A DNA stretch of 64,000 nucleotides from Iodobacter sp025352645 (GCF_033446605.1 NZ_JAWQUO010000011.1:62001-126000), one strand, 5' to 3'; shown: positions 42,957 to 52,624, numbered from the stretch's first letter. The notes: a model not told the origin generated them from the sequence alone. Translations and numbers: made by a program.

Positions 42957-44405
42957 TTATGCCTTAGGCACGGCAGCTAGGGCATCAACCAGCAGCTCCC
43001 AAAATGACGCGACCGAGGCAATTTCTACCCGCTCATCAGGAGAATGCGCGCCACGAATAGTAGGGCCAAAAGACACCATATCCATATTAGGATAAGCAGC
43101 GCCAAGTAAGCCACATTCAAGGCCCGCATGAATCACTTGCACGGCGGGCTGCTTGCCATAACGCTGCTCATAGGTGCTTTGTAACAGCGCCAAGGCAGTT
43201 GAGTTTAGATCGGGTGTCCAGCCGGGATACTCGCCCTCTTCTTCTACTACACAACCCGCCAAGCGGCCTACCGCCGTAATCGCATCAGCCAGCTCGCGCA
43301 TGCGGATATTTTTGAGTGATCTCACCATCAAGACCGCTTCAAAACGCCCATTATCCACGCTGACTACGCCCAGATTATTAGAGGTTTCTACCACGCCAGG
43401 TAAAGATTTACTCCAACAGCGCACGCCATGTGGCAAGGCCAATAGCAGATCCAGCGCTAATCGAGCATGAGCCGCAATAGGCACGATATCGGCAGTGGCT
43501 GGCTTTAGGCTAATCGTCAGATTTGGATCGGTACCGGCTAATTCATCACGAAATAGCGCTTGATAGCCATCGACAATTTCAGCCAAGCGCGGCACATCAC
43601 AGGCTGCAACAGATATTTTAGCGAAAGCTTCGCGTGCTAGCGCATTACGCAAAGTGCCGCCATTGAAAGAAACTAACTTGGCTTCAATCTCGCGGCTGGC
43701 AGCGTTCATTACCCGCGCCAATAAGCGAATCGCATTACCACGCTCTAAATGAATATCCACGCCTGAATGGCCGCCAACTAAACCAGTTAAGCCGATTTCA
43801 AACACATCAAAACCCGCCGCCAGTGGCTCGGTGCTTAATTTACGCCCCAAGCTAACATCCACCCCGCCAGCACAGCCAACGTAAACCTCTCCCCATTCTT
43901 CTGTATCTAAATTTAATAATAACTGGCCTTGCAATAAACCCGCCTCCAAAGATCGAGCGCCAGTCATGCCGCTTTCTTCATCAATAGTCAGCAATACTTC
44001 AAGTGGGCCATGTGGCAAATTGCTCTCGAGCATGGCTAAGGCAGCCGCTACTCCAATCCCATTATCTGCACCTAAAGTAGTACCCTCTGCGTGCACCCAG
44101 CCATTTTCGATGCGGGTGCGAATAGGATCGGTCATAAAATCATGCGTGTGCCCAGCGTTTTTTTGCGCCACCATATCGAGGTGACCTTGCAAAACCACAC
44201 CTTGCCGATCTTCCATCCCTGGAGATGCGGGCTTGCGAATAATTAAATTTCCACCACTATCCAACTGCGCCGCCAACCCACGGCCTAATGCCCACGACAA
44301 GATATGCTCACGCAAAGCAGATTCATGCCGAGAAGGGCGAGGGAAGCGACAAATTGTGTCGAAATGACGCCATAAAGGCAGTGGAGCAAGATCTGTGATT
44401 ACCAT
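42957..44405 (-). CDS. pepD: Aminoacyl-histidine dipeptidase (PepD, M20 family)
   Basis: 482-aa cytosolic zinc dipeptidase that cleaves Xaa-His and other dipeptides. Metal and catalytic motifs of M20C are present: LQGHLDMV (His ligand, catalytic Asp), TTLGADNGIGVAAALA (bridging Asp), TIDEESGMTG (catalytic Glu pair) and the distal HAGLECGLLG with FGPTIRGAHSPDERVE. The length matches E. coli PepD (485). It is a single gene; its promoter should lie in the AT-rich gap to the right. Confidence 0.96.
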   Translation of the reverse strand: MVITDLAPLPLWRHFDTICRFPRPSRHESALREHILSWALGRGLAAQLDSGGNLIIRKPASPGMEDRQGVVLQGHLDMVAQKNAGHTHDFMTDPIRTRIENGWVHAEGTTLGADNGIGVAAALAMLESNLPHGPLEVLLTIDEESGMTGARSLEAGLLQGQLLLNLDTEEWGEVYVGCAGGVDVSLGRKLSTEPLAAGFDVFEIGLTGLVGGHSGVDIHLERGNAIRLLARVMNAASREIEAKLVSFNGGTLRNALAREAFAKISVAACDVPRLAEIVDGYQALFRDELAGTDPNLTISLKPATADIVPIAAHARLALDLLLALPHGVRCWSKSLPGVVETSNNLGVVSVDNGRFEAVLMVRSLKNIRMRELADAITAVGRLAGCVVEEEGEYPGWTPDLNSTALALLQSTYEQRYGKQPAVQVIHAGLECGLLGAAYPNMDMVSFGPTIRGAHSPDERVEIASVASFWELLVDALAAVPKA

Positions 44406-45099
44406 GGCTTAATTCTCAGTCAATGACAAGATATAGCGATTTACCATCTTAACGGGCAAAAGAAAAAAATGAGCTGTAAATAAAACCCAGCAGATTAATT
44501 AGACAAATAAAAAATTCATACAACGATAAAACACTCAAACTCATATAAATTATGAAATAAAGTCCAAGCAAAAATGTATTACAAATAACAAAAACAAGCG
44601 GAGTGACGCACATATTTTATATAGTAGGCGCTCACGTCTACCCTAAAAAGGCTGGCCTTTCCAACAAATAGTATGCAAAAAAATAAGACCTTACCATCCT
44701 GCATAAAAAATAAAGATGTAGATCACACAATATTTGTGCCACTAAAATGGTGGTTTTATTACAGCATTAGGATATAAAGTGAATCCCCTAAGCATTAAAG
44801 ATCATGCTTTTTTTAAACTCAACTACTTAAATTAACTTTATGTCTATTTTGTTTATTTTACTAGCTAGAAAAAATTAAATAATCAGCCAATCAATAAATC
44901 ATCGTTAACAAAACGAGCTTGCTAATATAATTATATTAAGCATTACGAACACGCTTTCAAGTCATCATTTATTGCTTAAGTCGCAAAAAAACAGCAAATT
45001 ATATTAAACAACCGCTGCAGTTTAGCATTTTTCAATCTGTTCTTTAAGTCGGCGCGCATTATATATTGATGACTATTCTTATTAATAGAAGGGATAACC
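44406..45099. other. AT-rich intergenic region without visible genes
   Basis: About 690 bases between divergent pepD and rarD. AT-rich throughout, with no ORF having a ribosome-binding site, no strong hairpin and none of the dispersed repeats. It should contain the pepD and rarD promoters; an AAGGG ribosome-binding site sits just before rarD. Confidence 0.5.
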
Positions 45100-46053
45100 G
45101 TGACAGCGGTTCTTACACGACAAGTGGTATTATCCCGCACCAACGCAAATAAAAAAACATTTATGTTATCCGGTCAAGGTTTACTACTCTCGCTGATTGC
45201 CTCACTGGTTTTTTCAGTTTTAGGCTGGTTTAGCACCCAACTTACTCCTTTGCACGGCTTAGATATCTTTGCTTGGCGTGTAATCTGGACCGTACCCGCC
45301 ATGCTGCTGCTTTTAGCACTGCTAAAGCATGGCCCCAAGATGCGCAGCACCTTAGCACGCTTTAAGCACGAGCCCATCCTATGGCTGGCCCTACCTGTTA
45401 ATGCATTGCTGTTGGCGATTCAGCAGCTAATGTTTATGTGGGCTCCGCTAGAAGGCCGCTTACAAGAGGTCTCGCTCGGCTACTTTTTATTGCCCTTAGT
45501 GATGGTGCTGGTCGGCTTTTTTGTTTACAAAGAACGCCCTAGTCGCTTGCAATGGATTGCAGTTTTTCTTGCGCTACTTGGTGTCATGCACGAGCTTTGG
45601 CTGACTCGTGCATTTTCTTGGGTAACCCTCGTCACCGCTTTAGGCTACCCACCGTATTTAATGATACGCAGGGCTTTGCACCTTGATCCATTTAGTGGCT
45701 TTTTATTAGAAACGCTGTTTATCTTACCCGCAGCGGTTGCCTTAGTTTATCTGCACCCAGCCGCAACAGCCGCCCTGCACAGCACGCCCATTCTCTGGGT
45801 GCTCCTCCCGTGCCTTGGCATCATGACGGCAACGGCCTTTGTTTGTTATTTAATGGCCAGTAAATTACTGACCATTGGCCTGCTCGGCATTTTGGGTTAT
45901 GTAGAGCCCGTCATGCTGTTTATGATCTCGCTGTTTATCCTTGGCGAGCCATTTAGCACCGCTGGCCTAGGCACTTATATCCCCATTTGGCTAGCCATTA
46001 TGCTGACCTGCTGGCATAGCGCACAGACCTTACATCGCCAGCGAAAAAAATAA
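45100..46053 (+). CDS. rarD: EamA-family transporter, RarD-like
   Basis: 317-aa drug/metabolite transporter with about ten transmembrane helices in two EamA repeats. The RarD-type opening LLLSLIASLVFSVLGWFSTQLTPLHGLDIFAWRVIWTVP and the central VYKERPSRLQWIAVFLALLGV segment identify the subgroup. The substrate is unknown; the chloramphenicol-sensitive annotation of E. coli RarD is not established biochemically. GTG 45100 has AAGGG seven bases upstream. It ends just before the inverted-repeat element at 46074. Confidence 0.9.
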   Translation: MTAVLTRQVVLSRTNANKKTFMLSGQGLLLSLIASLVFSVLGWFSTQLTPLHGLDIFAWRVIWTVPAMLLLLALLKHGPKMRSTLARFKHEPILWLALPVNALLLAIQQLMFMWAPLEGRLQEVSLGYFLLPLVMVLVGFFVYKERPSRLQWIAVFLALLGVMHELWLTRAFSWVTLVTALGYPPYLMIRRALHLDPFSGFLLETLFILPAAVALVYLHPAATAALHSTPILWVLLPCLGIMTATAFVCYLMASKLLTIGLLGILGYVEPVMLFMISLFILGEPFSTAGLGTYIPIWLAIMLTCWHSAQTLHRQRKK

Positions 46054-46073
46054 TAAGCAGTGGGTTCAGCCCC

Positions 46074-46252
46074 AATCCTATCAACTTAAGGGGAATGTTT
46101 TAATTGTTACATAGGCCTCAACTTGGATTGCACTATTGCAAGCATTGAAAACATAGTAGGGTGGGCGCGTTTTTTGCCCACGCTGTGTGATCCGCGTAGG
46201 CAAGATAAACCACCTTGTCCACCCTACATGCTGTGCCTAGGTTGATAGGATT
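46074..46252. mobile_element. MITE-like element with AATCCTATCAACTTAAG ends
   Basis: The left end AATCCTATCAACTTAAG (46074-46090) and right end CCTAGGTTGATAGGATT (46236-46252) are inverted repeats with two mismatches. Inside, GTAGGGTGGGCGCG...GCCCACGC (46157 on) and CTTGTCCACCCTAC (46215-46228) form a second inverted repeat. Single ends of this class occur at 21292-21308 and 36092-36108. It occupies the gap between rarD and the adhesin-E-like gene; a nine-C run follows at 46311. Confidence 0.75.
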
Positions 46253-46310
46253 TGCTTACACCCACCCTAAGATATTTCAACGCTTGCAATAGAAAAATCA
46301 CCTCTCCACG

Positions 46311-46319
46311 CCCCCCCCC
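46311..46319. repeat. Poly-C tract upstream of a surface-protein-like gene
   Basis: Nine consecutive C residues, 98 bases before the ATG of the adhesin-E-like gene. In Neisseriales such tracts can vary in length and switch surface genes on or off when placed in promoters; here position relative to the promoter is unknown. Confidence 0.6.
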
Positions 46320-46417
46320 AGCTCAGCGTGTTTTTTCCCCTTGGGTACTTTGGCGCACGCCGCGCTCGCTAGATTCTTTTAAGATCAGCTCAGCCTATAC
46401 GCCAAGCGAAACCCGCC

Positions 46418-46798
46418 ATGAAAACATATCAACTCTACGCCATCCTTTTATTGAGTCTTAGCACCCCAAGCTACGCCGCAGCGTGGAAGGAACTAGGCCA
46501 TACCAGTAGTGGCAATACCATTTCGGTAATAGACACCCAGTTTCGTAAAGGGGCGATCATTACGACGCGCATCCGTAATGATTTGCACGAGCCTAAGCCA
46601 ACTGAAAATGGCAACATCACCCGTATCGAATCCGATCTTCAAATCAATTGCAGCAAAAAGACCGTTTCCCCTATCCGCACCTTCCTATTTGATGAGCAAG
46701 GCCAGCCAGAACTATCAGTAAATTTACGCGGAGGGAAAGAGTTTTTAAAAAAAGATGCCGATAGTGCTATGGGATTAGCGATTGAGCAGCTCTGCTAG
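46418..46798 (+). CDS. Surface-adhesin E-like small secreted protein
   Basis: 126-aa protein with Sec signal peptide (MKTYQLYAILLLSLSTPSYAA). The mature part is about 105 residues of beta-rich sequence beginning WKELGHTSSGNTISVIDTQFRKGAIITTRIRNDL and containing two cysteines (INCSKK and terminal C) that likely form a disulphide. This pattern (W, then sID, alternating strands, Cys at the end) matches the surface-adhesin protein E-like family. Secretion is well supported; the adhesin role is only by family resemblance. No coupled partner; a poly-C tract lies upstream. Confidence 0.72.
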   Translation: MKTYQLYAILLLSLSTPSYAAAWKELGHTSSGNTISVIDTQFRKGAIITTRIRNDLHEPKPTENGNITRIESDLQINCSKKTVSPIRTFLFDEQGQPELSVNLRGGKEFLKKDADSAMGLAIEQLC

Positions 46799-46958
46799 CC
46801 GCAAGCCAAAATTAGATAATTGAAAGACATTGCAGATTAAGTAGAAAGTAAATGTTAGAGTCAAAAAAGCAATTCAAAGCTATCTATATATCAAAACAAT
46901 CATTTTTAAAGCATGAATAGCACGGTATTATCTAAAAATCACCCATCGAGAATCTGCC

Positions 46959-48539
46959 ATGCGCCTGATTTCATCGCTCCCCATATTTGCTTTACTCTGG
47001 GCTGTTACCGTAGAAGCCAAGCCGCTCACGGTATGCACCGAAGCCAGCCCAGATGGCTTTGATGTTGTTCAATACAACTCACTGGCTACCACTAATGCAT
47101 CAGCTGACGTTATTTTTAATCGATTAATTGACTACGATGCAGCCACTGGCAAGCTGGTGCCAAGCCTTGCCGAAAAATGGGAAATTAGCCCAGATGGCTT
47201 AAGCTACACCTTTACTCTTAAAAAAAATGTTAGCTTTCATAGCACCGATTACTTTAAACCTAGCCGCCCGCTCAATAGCGACGACGTAGTTTTTACCTTT
47301 AACCGCATGTTAGATGCTAATCATCCATGGCATAAAACCGCCGTAAATGGCTATCCACATGCGCAAACATTTCAACTACCTAAGCATATAAAAGCGGTAA
47401 AAAAAATTGATGCGCAAACCGTGCGCTTTGATTTAAATGCGCCAGAGGCAACGTTCTCTGCCTTACTCACCATGGGCTTTGCTTCTATTTATTCCGCCGA
47501 ATACGCCGATCAATTATTAGCAGCAGGTAAAACCACCGATTTAAATAGCAAGCCCATCGGCACGGGGCCATTTATATTAAAGAGCTATCAAAAAGACAGC
47601 AGCATTCGCTTTGATGCCGCGCCAAACTATTTTGGCAATAAAGCTAAAATTGATAAGCTGATTTATGCCATTACCCCAGAAGCCGCCATTCGAGTGCAAA
47701 AGCTCAAAGCAGGCGAGTGCCAAATTGCCCTCTCACCTAAGCCACAAGATGTATTAGCGGCAAGGACAGATAAAACCCTGCAGGTTATTGATACTCCAGC
47801 GTTTTCTACGGCCTTTATTGCCTTTAATAGCCAGCACAAGCCATTTGATAATGTAAAAGTGCGCCAAGCATTAAATTACGCATTTGATAAAAAAGCCTAT
47901 CTAAAACAAGTTTTTGATGGCACGGCCACCGCGGCCGACGGCCCTTATCCGCCTAATACTTGGAGCTATATCAATTTAGCGGACTACAACTACAACCCTG
48001 CCAAAGCCAAACAATTACTTGCGGAGGCAGGCTTTCCCAATGGATTTAGCACCACCATTTGGATACGCCCTGCGGGCAGCACGCTCAATCCTAATCCACG
48101 CGCAGGCGGCGAAATGCTGCAAGCCGATTTAGCCAAAGTAGGCGTAAAAGCTGAGCTAAAAGTCATTGAATGGGGGGAGCTAATTAAACGCGCAAAGGCA
48201 GGAGAGCACGATCTGTTATTTATGGGTTGGAGTGGCGACAATGGCGACCCAGATAACTTTTTAACGCCACAATTTGCCTGCTCATCGGTAGAATCTGGGC
48301 TTAATTTTGCCCGCTATTGCGATCCGCAGCTGGATAAACTGATTAGCAATGGTAAAAAAACAAGCGATCAAGCGGCAAGAACCAAGCTTTATGAAGCCGC
48401 GCAAAAAATTATTCATGACCAAGCATTATGGATTCCATTAGCCCATCCTATTGCTGCGGTACTGACTAAACCCAATGTAAGCGGCTATAAAATCAGCCCA
48501 TTTAGCCGTCAGGACTTTAGCAATGTGATTGTAAAATAA
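46959..48539 (+). CDS. ABC transporter substrate-binding protein, DppA-like (SBP_bac_5)
   Basis: 526-aa periplasmic binding protein of the peptide/nickel/opine family. It has a signal peptide ending near VEAKP, then the DppA-type start LTVCTEASPDGFDVVQY with a Cys pair site, and family motifs LAEKWEISPDGLSYTFTLKKNVSFH, PIGTGPFILKSY, VRQALNYAFDKKAYL and LLFMGWSGDNGDPDNFL. The WSGDNGDPDNF segment is specific to dipeptide/haem binders of the DppA group. No permease or ATPase genes are adjacent, so it is an orphan binding protein that probably serves a transporter elsewhere. A terminator follows. Confidence 0.93.
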   Translation: MRLISSLPIFALLWAVTVEAKPLTVCTEASPDGFDVVQYNSLATTNASADVIFNRLIDYDAATGKLVPSLAEKWEISPDGLSYTFTLKKNVSFHSTDYFKPSRPLNSDDVVFTFNRMLDANHPWHKTAVNGYPHAQTFQLPKHIKAVKKIDAQTVRFDLNAPEATFSALLTMGFASIYSAEYADQLLAAGKTTDLNSKPIGTGPFILKSYQKDSSIRFDAAPNYFGNKAKIDKLIYAITPEAAIRVQKLKAGECQIALSPKPQDVLAARTDKTLQVIDTPAFSTAFIAFNSQHKPFDNVKVRQALNYAFDKKAYLKQVFDGTATAADGPYPPNTWSYINLADYNYNPAKAKQLLAEAGFPNGFSTTIWIRPAGSTLNPNPRAGGEMLQADLAKVGVKAELKVIEWGELIKRAKAGEHDLLFMGWSGDNGDPDNFLTPQFACSSVESGLNFARYCDPQLDKLISNGKKTSDQAARTKLYEAAQKIIHDQALWIPLAHPIAAVLTKPNVSGYKISPFSRQDFSNVIVK

Positions 48540-48561
48540 ATCACTCAGATTAGCAGCCATC

Positions 48562-48612
48562 AATAAAGGCGATTAAAACTCGGCATAGTCGGGTTTTAAT
48601 CGCCTTTTTATT
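48562..48612 (+). terminator. Intrinsic terminator of the binding-protein gene
   Basis: AAAGGCGATTAAAACTCG pairs with CGGGTTTTAATCGCCTTT across a seven-base loop, then T tract. The stem extends outward through CAATA/TATTG, so it could terminate in both directions. Confidence 0.93.
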
Positions 48613-48676
48613 GAGTGTGTCAGAATAGGCACTTAGTCTATAAAGAGATGAGCATTTCAATCTGGAGGCTAGCCTC

Positions 48677-49114
48677 ATGGCATTACTATTATTTGGCAGT
48701 TTGCTGATTGTATTTGGCCTATTGGCGGGTAGCCTCTTACTGATCGCGCCCCTAGGCATTGTTGAAATCACTCCAAGTATCGGGCTTTGGATCGTATTCC
48801 CAGTCTTTAGTATTGGTGGCTATGTTCTGCTGACGCTAGCCCCCAACTTTGCCAAATTACGCTTACTGGCTTGGTTTTTATCCAGTTTATTACTCTTACT
48901 GGCGGCTGCCGCCGCTGCCGAATTAATGCTCTATGCCAGCACGATTATGCAGCCCACAGGCAGCACTATCATCCTGTGGTATATCTTGCTTATTGCTGGT
49001 GGGCTGGGTGTGGTGGCGACCGGCGCCTTTGATCTTAAAAAGTTAATCCCCAAGCGTAACAAGCCTAAGCCTGCAGCAGCACCCGCTCCGGTGAACCCAA
49101 AGGCAAAACATTAA
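48677..49114 (+). CDS. Small polytopic membrane protein of unknown function
   Basis: 145-aa protein with four predicted transmembrane helices (about 3-25, 33-52, 62-85, 98-118) and a basic, Lys/Pro/Ala-rich cytoplasmic tail (LIPKRNKPKPAAAPAPVNPKAKH). I recognise no family. ATG 48677 is preceded by TGGAGG. Its stop overlaps the stop of the convergent ferritin-like gene by four bases. Confidence 0.75.
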   Translation: MALLLFGSLLIVFGLLAGSLLLIAPLGIVEITPSIGLWIVFPVFSIGGYVLLTLAPNFAKLRLLAWFLSSLLLLLAAAAAAELMLYASTIMQPTGSTIILWYILLIAGGLGVVATGAFDLKKLIPKRNKPKPAAAPAPVNPKAKH

Positions 49115-49896
49115 TCTGGTAACTGTAATGCCGCCAACTCTGCCTCGCTAAACCCCGCAGCTCTGCGCGCCTCTAAATTAAATGGCCCACGCTGTTTTGC
49201 GGCTTGGTATTGCAAAGCCAATTGTGCGTAAGTAGCAATAGTTTCTAGCCCTCTTTCATCACACAGCGCCTTATACCAGCGATTGCCAATGGCCACATGC
49301 CCTACTTCATCACGCAAAATAATATCTAAAATGGCTGCGCCAGCTATATCGCCGCGATGCTTGAGCCGATCGCGAATTTGCGGGGTAACGTCTAAGCCAC
49401 GTGCTTCTAAGGTGCGTGGCACCAGCGCCAGCCTAGCCAGCAGATCACCCTTGGTTCTTTCTGCCATATCCCATAAGCCGTTATGCGCCGTAAAGTCGCC
49501 ATAGGCGTAGCCCAGCGTAAGTAAGTGCGCTTGCAGCAATGAAAAATGATAAGCCTCTTCCCGCGCTACTTTTAGCCAATCCCGATAAAAATCTTCAGGC
49601 TGACCAGCAAAGCGCCAAAGGATATCCAGCGCTAAATTAATCGCATTAAATTCGATATGCGCCAAGGCATGCACCAGAGCGGCGTGCCCTTCTGGCGTAT
49701 TGATTTTGCGCCGGGGCACATCCATTGGTGGCACCAAGGGCGGCTTATCGCAAAGGCCTGGCGTTTGGCCGATGGCGATAATGTCTTCATCAGACTGCAG
49801 TGGATGTACATCTTCAATAGCATGGACCAGCGCAACTTTATCGCTAGGATGGCCCGCTTGTAGTGCGCGCAGGGCTTGATGGCGAATGGAATTCAT
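49111..49896 (-). CDS. DUF455 ferritin-like protein
   Basis: 261-aa helical protein of the DUF455 family (ferritin-like, related to di-iron tRNA hydroxylase MiaE in fold). Metal-ligand-type motifs are present: ALAHIEFNAINLALDI (Glu/His), REEAYHFSLLQ (EExxH) and LRDEVGHVAIGNRWY (DExxH). The spacing fits a four-helix di-iron centre. The exact reaction is unknown. It ends by overlapping the convergent membrane-protein gene and begins beside a repeat-rich 228-base gap. Confidence 0.87.
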   Translation of the reverse strand: MNSIRHQALRALQAGHPSDKVALVHAIEDVHPLQSDEDIIAIGQTPGLCDKPPLVPPMDVPRRKINTPEGHAALVHALAHIEFNAINLALDILWRFAGQPEDFYRDWLKVAREEAYHFSLLQAHLLTLGYAYGDFTAHNGLWDMAERTKGDLLARLALVPRTLEARGLDVTPQIRDRLKHRGDIAGAAILDIILRDEVGHVAIGNRWYKALCDERGLETIATYAQLALQYQAAKQRGPFNLEARRAAGFSEAELAALQLPD

Positions 49897-50072
49897 GGCG
49901 GGCTAAGACGGGGGAGTGGATTTAAGAAGGCATATTCTGGCCGCCCATGCTGCAGTTGGCAAGGCAAAGCCTTTACAACACAAGGATGGGCACGGTTTTG
50001 GGTGAGGAGGGTTTTGTGCACACGCATGTGCAATATGATGCCTTCACTTGTAGCAATCTGGCAGCTTACCGC

Positions 50073-50094
50073 GTGGGCACAAAATCGTGCCCAC
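50073..50094. repeat. GTGGGCAC/GTGCCCAC hairpin repeat
   Basis: GTGGGCAC-AAAATC-GTGCCCAC lies between the DUF455 and NDH-2 genes. A half-copy (GATGGGCACGGTTTTGG) is at about 49984. Same class as 17911, 37584 (within mutL), 46151 and 53821. Confidence 0.75.
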
Positions 50095-50124
50095 GCTACG
50101 CCCATCAGCACTAGCACAATCGCA

Positions 50125-51441
50125 TCAATGCAATTTAATCCTTGGTTTACTCACGCGATCAATGCATTCGGCCCATGTGGATAGCCAGGTTTTAAACCAG
50201 CCATTCACAGCCACCTGATGCTTTTTATAGAGAGACCAATACATCATTTTGGCAAATTGGCCTTCTATAAATAAGCTGCCACGGGCGATTCCGCCCATCA
50301 AGCTGCCCACCGTACTGTATTCGCCTAGCGAGACTAAAGAGCCATAATCCTGATATTTAAACGCTGGCAAAGGCTTGCCCGCTAAATACAGCGGCAGGCT
50401 TTTTGCTAGCAGCATGGCTTGCTGATGCGCCGACTGAGCGCGGGGTGGCACCATGCCTCCTTTATCATCTAGCGGACATGCAGCGCAGTCGCCCAATGCA
50501 AAAATGGCTGGATCACGCGAGGTTTGCAGCGTTTTGCCCACCACCAGCTGATTCAAGCGATTGCTTTCTAGCCCAGCAATATCCTTTAAAAAATCAGCAG
50601 CCTTAATCCCCGCCGCCCACACCACCAAATCGCTTGGGATAAACTTGCCTGAAGCCATTTTCACGCCAGATACCGACACATCTACCACGCGCTCGTTGGC
50701 GTGAATCTCTACCGCCATTTTGCGCAGCTCCAGCGCCACGGCATTGGATAAGCGCTCTGGCAGCACCGATAGCAATCGAGGCGCGGCATCAACAATTACA
50801 ATTTTTAAATCGCGCTCGGGGTAGATATTGGCAAAGCCAAAGCTGCTCATAATGCGTGTGGCCATATGTAGCTCGGCCGATAGCTCTACCCCCGTGGCAC
50901 CGCCACCAATAATAGTCACGGTAAAGCGCCCTTCCCCCGCCTGCTTACGCCTTGCCTGCGCACGCAAGCAGCTATTAATAAAGCGCTTATTAAAACGCTC
51001 TGCCGCCACAGGCGTATCCAGCATAATGGCGTGCTCGGCGACGCCTGGCGTGCCAAAATCATTGGTTTGGCTGCCCAGCGCCATCACCAGCGCATCATAT
51101 GGGATCGTTTGCTCTGGCACCAGCTCGCTGCCGTCTTCCTCATCGAGGGTTGCAGCCAGCACCACTTCTTTGCTATCCCGATTTAAGCCCGTCATGCGGC
51201 CTAGCCGATAATCAAAATGATGCCAGCGGGCCAGCGCAAGATATTCCAGCTCGTCTGAATGGCTATCTAAAGTGCCAGCGGCCACCTGATGCAAAAGGGG
51301 CTTCCAAATGTGGGTGCGGGCAGCATCAATCAAGGTGATATGCGCCTTGCCCTTGCGGCCTAGCTTTTCACCCAGTTTCACTGCCAGCTCCAAACCGCCA
51401 GCTCCTCCCCCTACAATTACGATGCGCTTTAAGGCCGCCAT
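50125..51441 (-). CDS. ndh: Type II NADH dehydrogenase (NDH-2)
   Basis: 438-aa FAD-dependent, non-proton-pumping NADH:quinone oxidoreductase at the cytoplasmic membrane face. It has two Rossmann motifs (IVIVGGGAGGLELAVKLG at the N-terminus, TIIGGGATGVELSAEL near residue 170), THIWKPLLHQVAAGTL, FALGDCAACP for FAD binding and the C-terminal membrane-binding region (GSLVSLGEYSTVGSL...YWSLYKKHQVAVNGW). Start 51441 is favoured because GGGAGG then lies six bases upstream; the alternative ATG at 51447 abuts it. Regulation is not visible. Confidence 0.93.
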   Translation of the reverse strand: MAALKRIVIVGGGAGGLELAVKLGEKLGRKGKAHITLIDAARTHIWKPLLHQVAAGTLDSHSDELEYLALARWHHFDYRLGRMTGLNRDSKEVVLAATLDEEDGSELVPEQTIPYDALVMALGSQTNDFGTPGVAEHAIMLDTPVAAERFNKRFINSCLRAQARRKQAGEGRFTVTIIGGGATGVELSAELHMATRIMSSFGFANIYPERDLKIVIVDAAPRLLSVLPERLSNAVALELRKMAVEIHANERVVDVSVSGVKMASGKFIPSDLVVWAAGIKAADFLKDIAGLESNRLNQLVVGKTLQTSRDPAIFALGDCAACPLDDKGGMVPPRAQSAHQQAMLLAKSLPLYLAGKPLPAFKYQDYGSLVSLGEYSTVGSLMGGIARGSLFIEGQFAKMMYWSLYKKHQVAVNGWFKTWLSTWAECIDRVSKPRIKLH

Positions 51442-51586
51442 TGCCATCCTCCCGCTGATTGATTACCCCAATTATGCAGCAAGCTGTAATGAAAAGGGCA
51501 TGTAAAACAACCATTTAAACGGGCTTGATTACAGCGGGCTAATCAGCTACTTACGATGGAGAGTATCTGGCAGCAAAGCAAACGCA

Positions 51587-52624
51587 TCACGCCACCCTCA
51601 CCTGCGCATCCCCATCCACCAACTGCCCAATCACCGCCGCCTGTGCAAAGCCTTGCTGGTGGAACATCGCCAAGACTTCAGCGGCGTTTTCTGCTGCGCA
51701 GGCAACCAATAAACCGCCAGAGGTTTGTGCGTCGGCCATGATGCGTTGCTGCCACTCTGGCACGGATGCTGCAAAATCGACGTCTCTAGCAAAGCTGGCA
51801 AGATTGCGCTCGATGGCACCTGGGCCGATGCCTTGCTCGGCAAGGCCGATAGCGGCGGATAGTAGTGGTAAGTCTTTTGCCAGCACTTGAGCAGTCAGCT
51901 TTGCGCCTCGGCATACTTCTAATAAATGGCCGAGTAAGCCAAAGCCAGTAACATCGGTCAGTGCATGCACACCCGCTAGCTTGGCTAAATCTGCGCCCAC
52001 TTTATTCAGCTGGGTCGTAGTATCAATCAGCTGCTTATAGCCGGCGTCATCGAGCAGGCCTTTTTTCATGGCCGTGCCTAAGATGCCAATGCCCAGCGGC
52101 TTGCCTAAAATCAGCACATCGCCCGCTTTAGCGTCACTATTTTTTTTGAGCTGCTTGGGATGCACCAAGCCTAGAGCCACCAAGCCATAGATAGGCTCAG
52201 GCGCATCGATCGAATGCCCGCCCGCAATCGGAATCCCTGCTGTTGCACAAACGGCAGCCCCACCGGCCAAGATTTGCTGGATATCTTCGATCGGCAGCAA
52301 ATTGACCGGCATGCCCACAATTGCCAGCGCCATAATTGGCGTGCCACCCATGGCGTAAATATCAGAGATCGCATTGGTGGCAGCAATGCGGCCAAAATCA
52401 AAGGCATCGTCCACAATCGGCATAAAGAAATCGGTGGTGGCCACCAGTGCCTGCTCGTCGTTTAGCCAATAAACGGCGGCATCGTCTGAGGTTTCTGTGC
52501 CCACCAAAAGCTTGGGAAATAATGCCGCCGTTGGCAATTTAGAAAGCATTTCAGATAAAACCGCTGGGGCAATTTTGCAGCCACAGCCGCCGCCGTGCGA
52601 TAGCTGAGTAAGCTTGGTACTCAT
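51587..52624 (-). CDS. selD: Selenide, water dikinase SelD
   Basis: Makes selenophosphate from selenide and ATP. 345 aa. The catalytic loop is SHGGGCGCKIAP (Cys rather than selenocysteine at the active site), followed by DDAAVYWLNDEQALVATTDFFMPIVDD, NAISDIYAMGGTPIMALAIV, GGHSIDAPEPIYGLVALG, TDVTGFGLLGHLLEV and ADAQTSGGLLVAC, the full set of SelD metal/ATP motifs. ATG 52624 has AGGAG eight bases upstream. It is divergent from selU, 133 bases apart. No selA/selB is nearby, so its product most likely serves tRNA selenation here. Confidence 0.96.
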   Translation of the reverse strand: MSTKLTQLSHGGGCGCKIAPAVLSEMLSKLPTAALFPKLLVGTETSDDAAVYWLNDEQALVATTDFFMPIVDDAFDFGRIAATNAISDIYAMGGTPIMALAIVGMPVNLLPIEDIQQILAGGAAVCATAGIPIAGGHSIDAPEPIYGLVALGLVHPKQLKKNSDAKAGDVLILGKPLGIGILGTAMKKGLLDDAGYKQLIDTTTQLNKVGADLAKLAGVHALTDVTGFGLLGHLLEVCRGAKLTAQVLAKDLPLLSAAIGLAEQGIGPGAIERNLASFARDVDFAASVPEWQQRIMADAQTSGGLLVACAAENAAEVLAMFHQQGFAQAAVIGQLVDGDAQVRVA

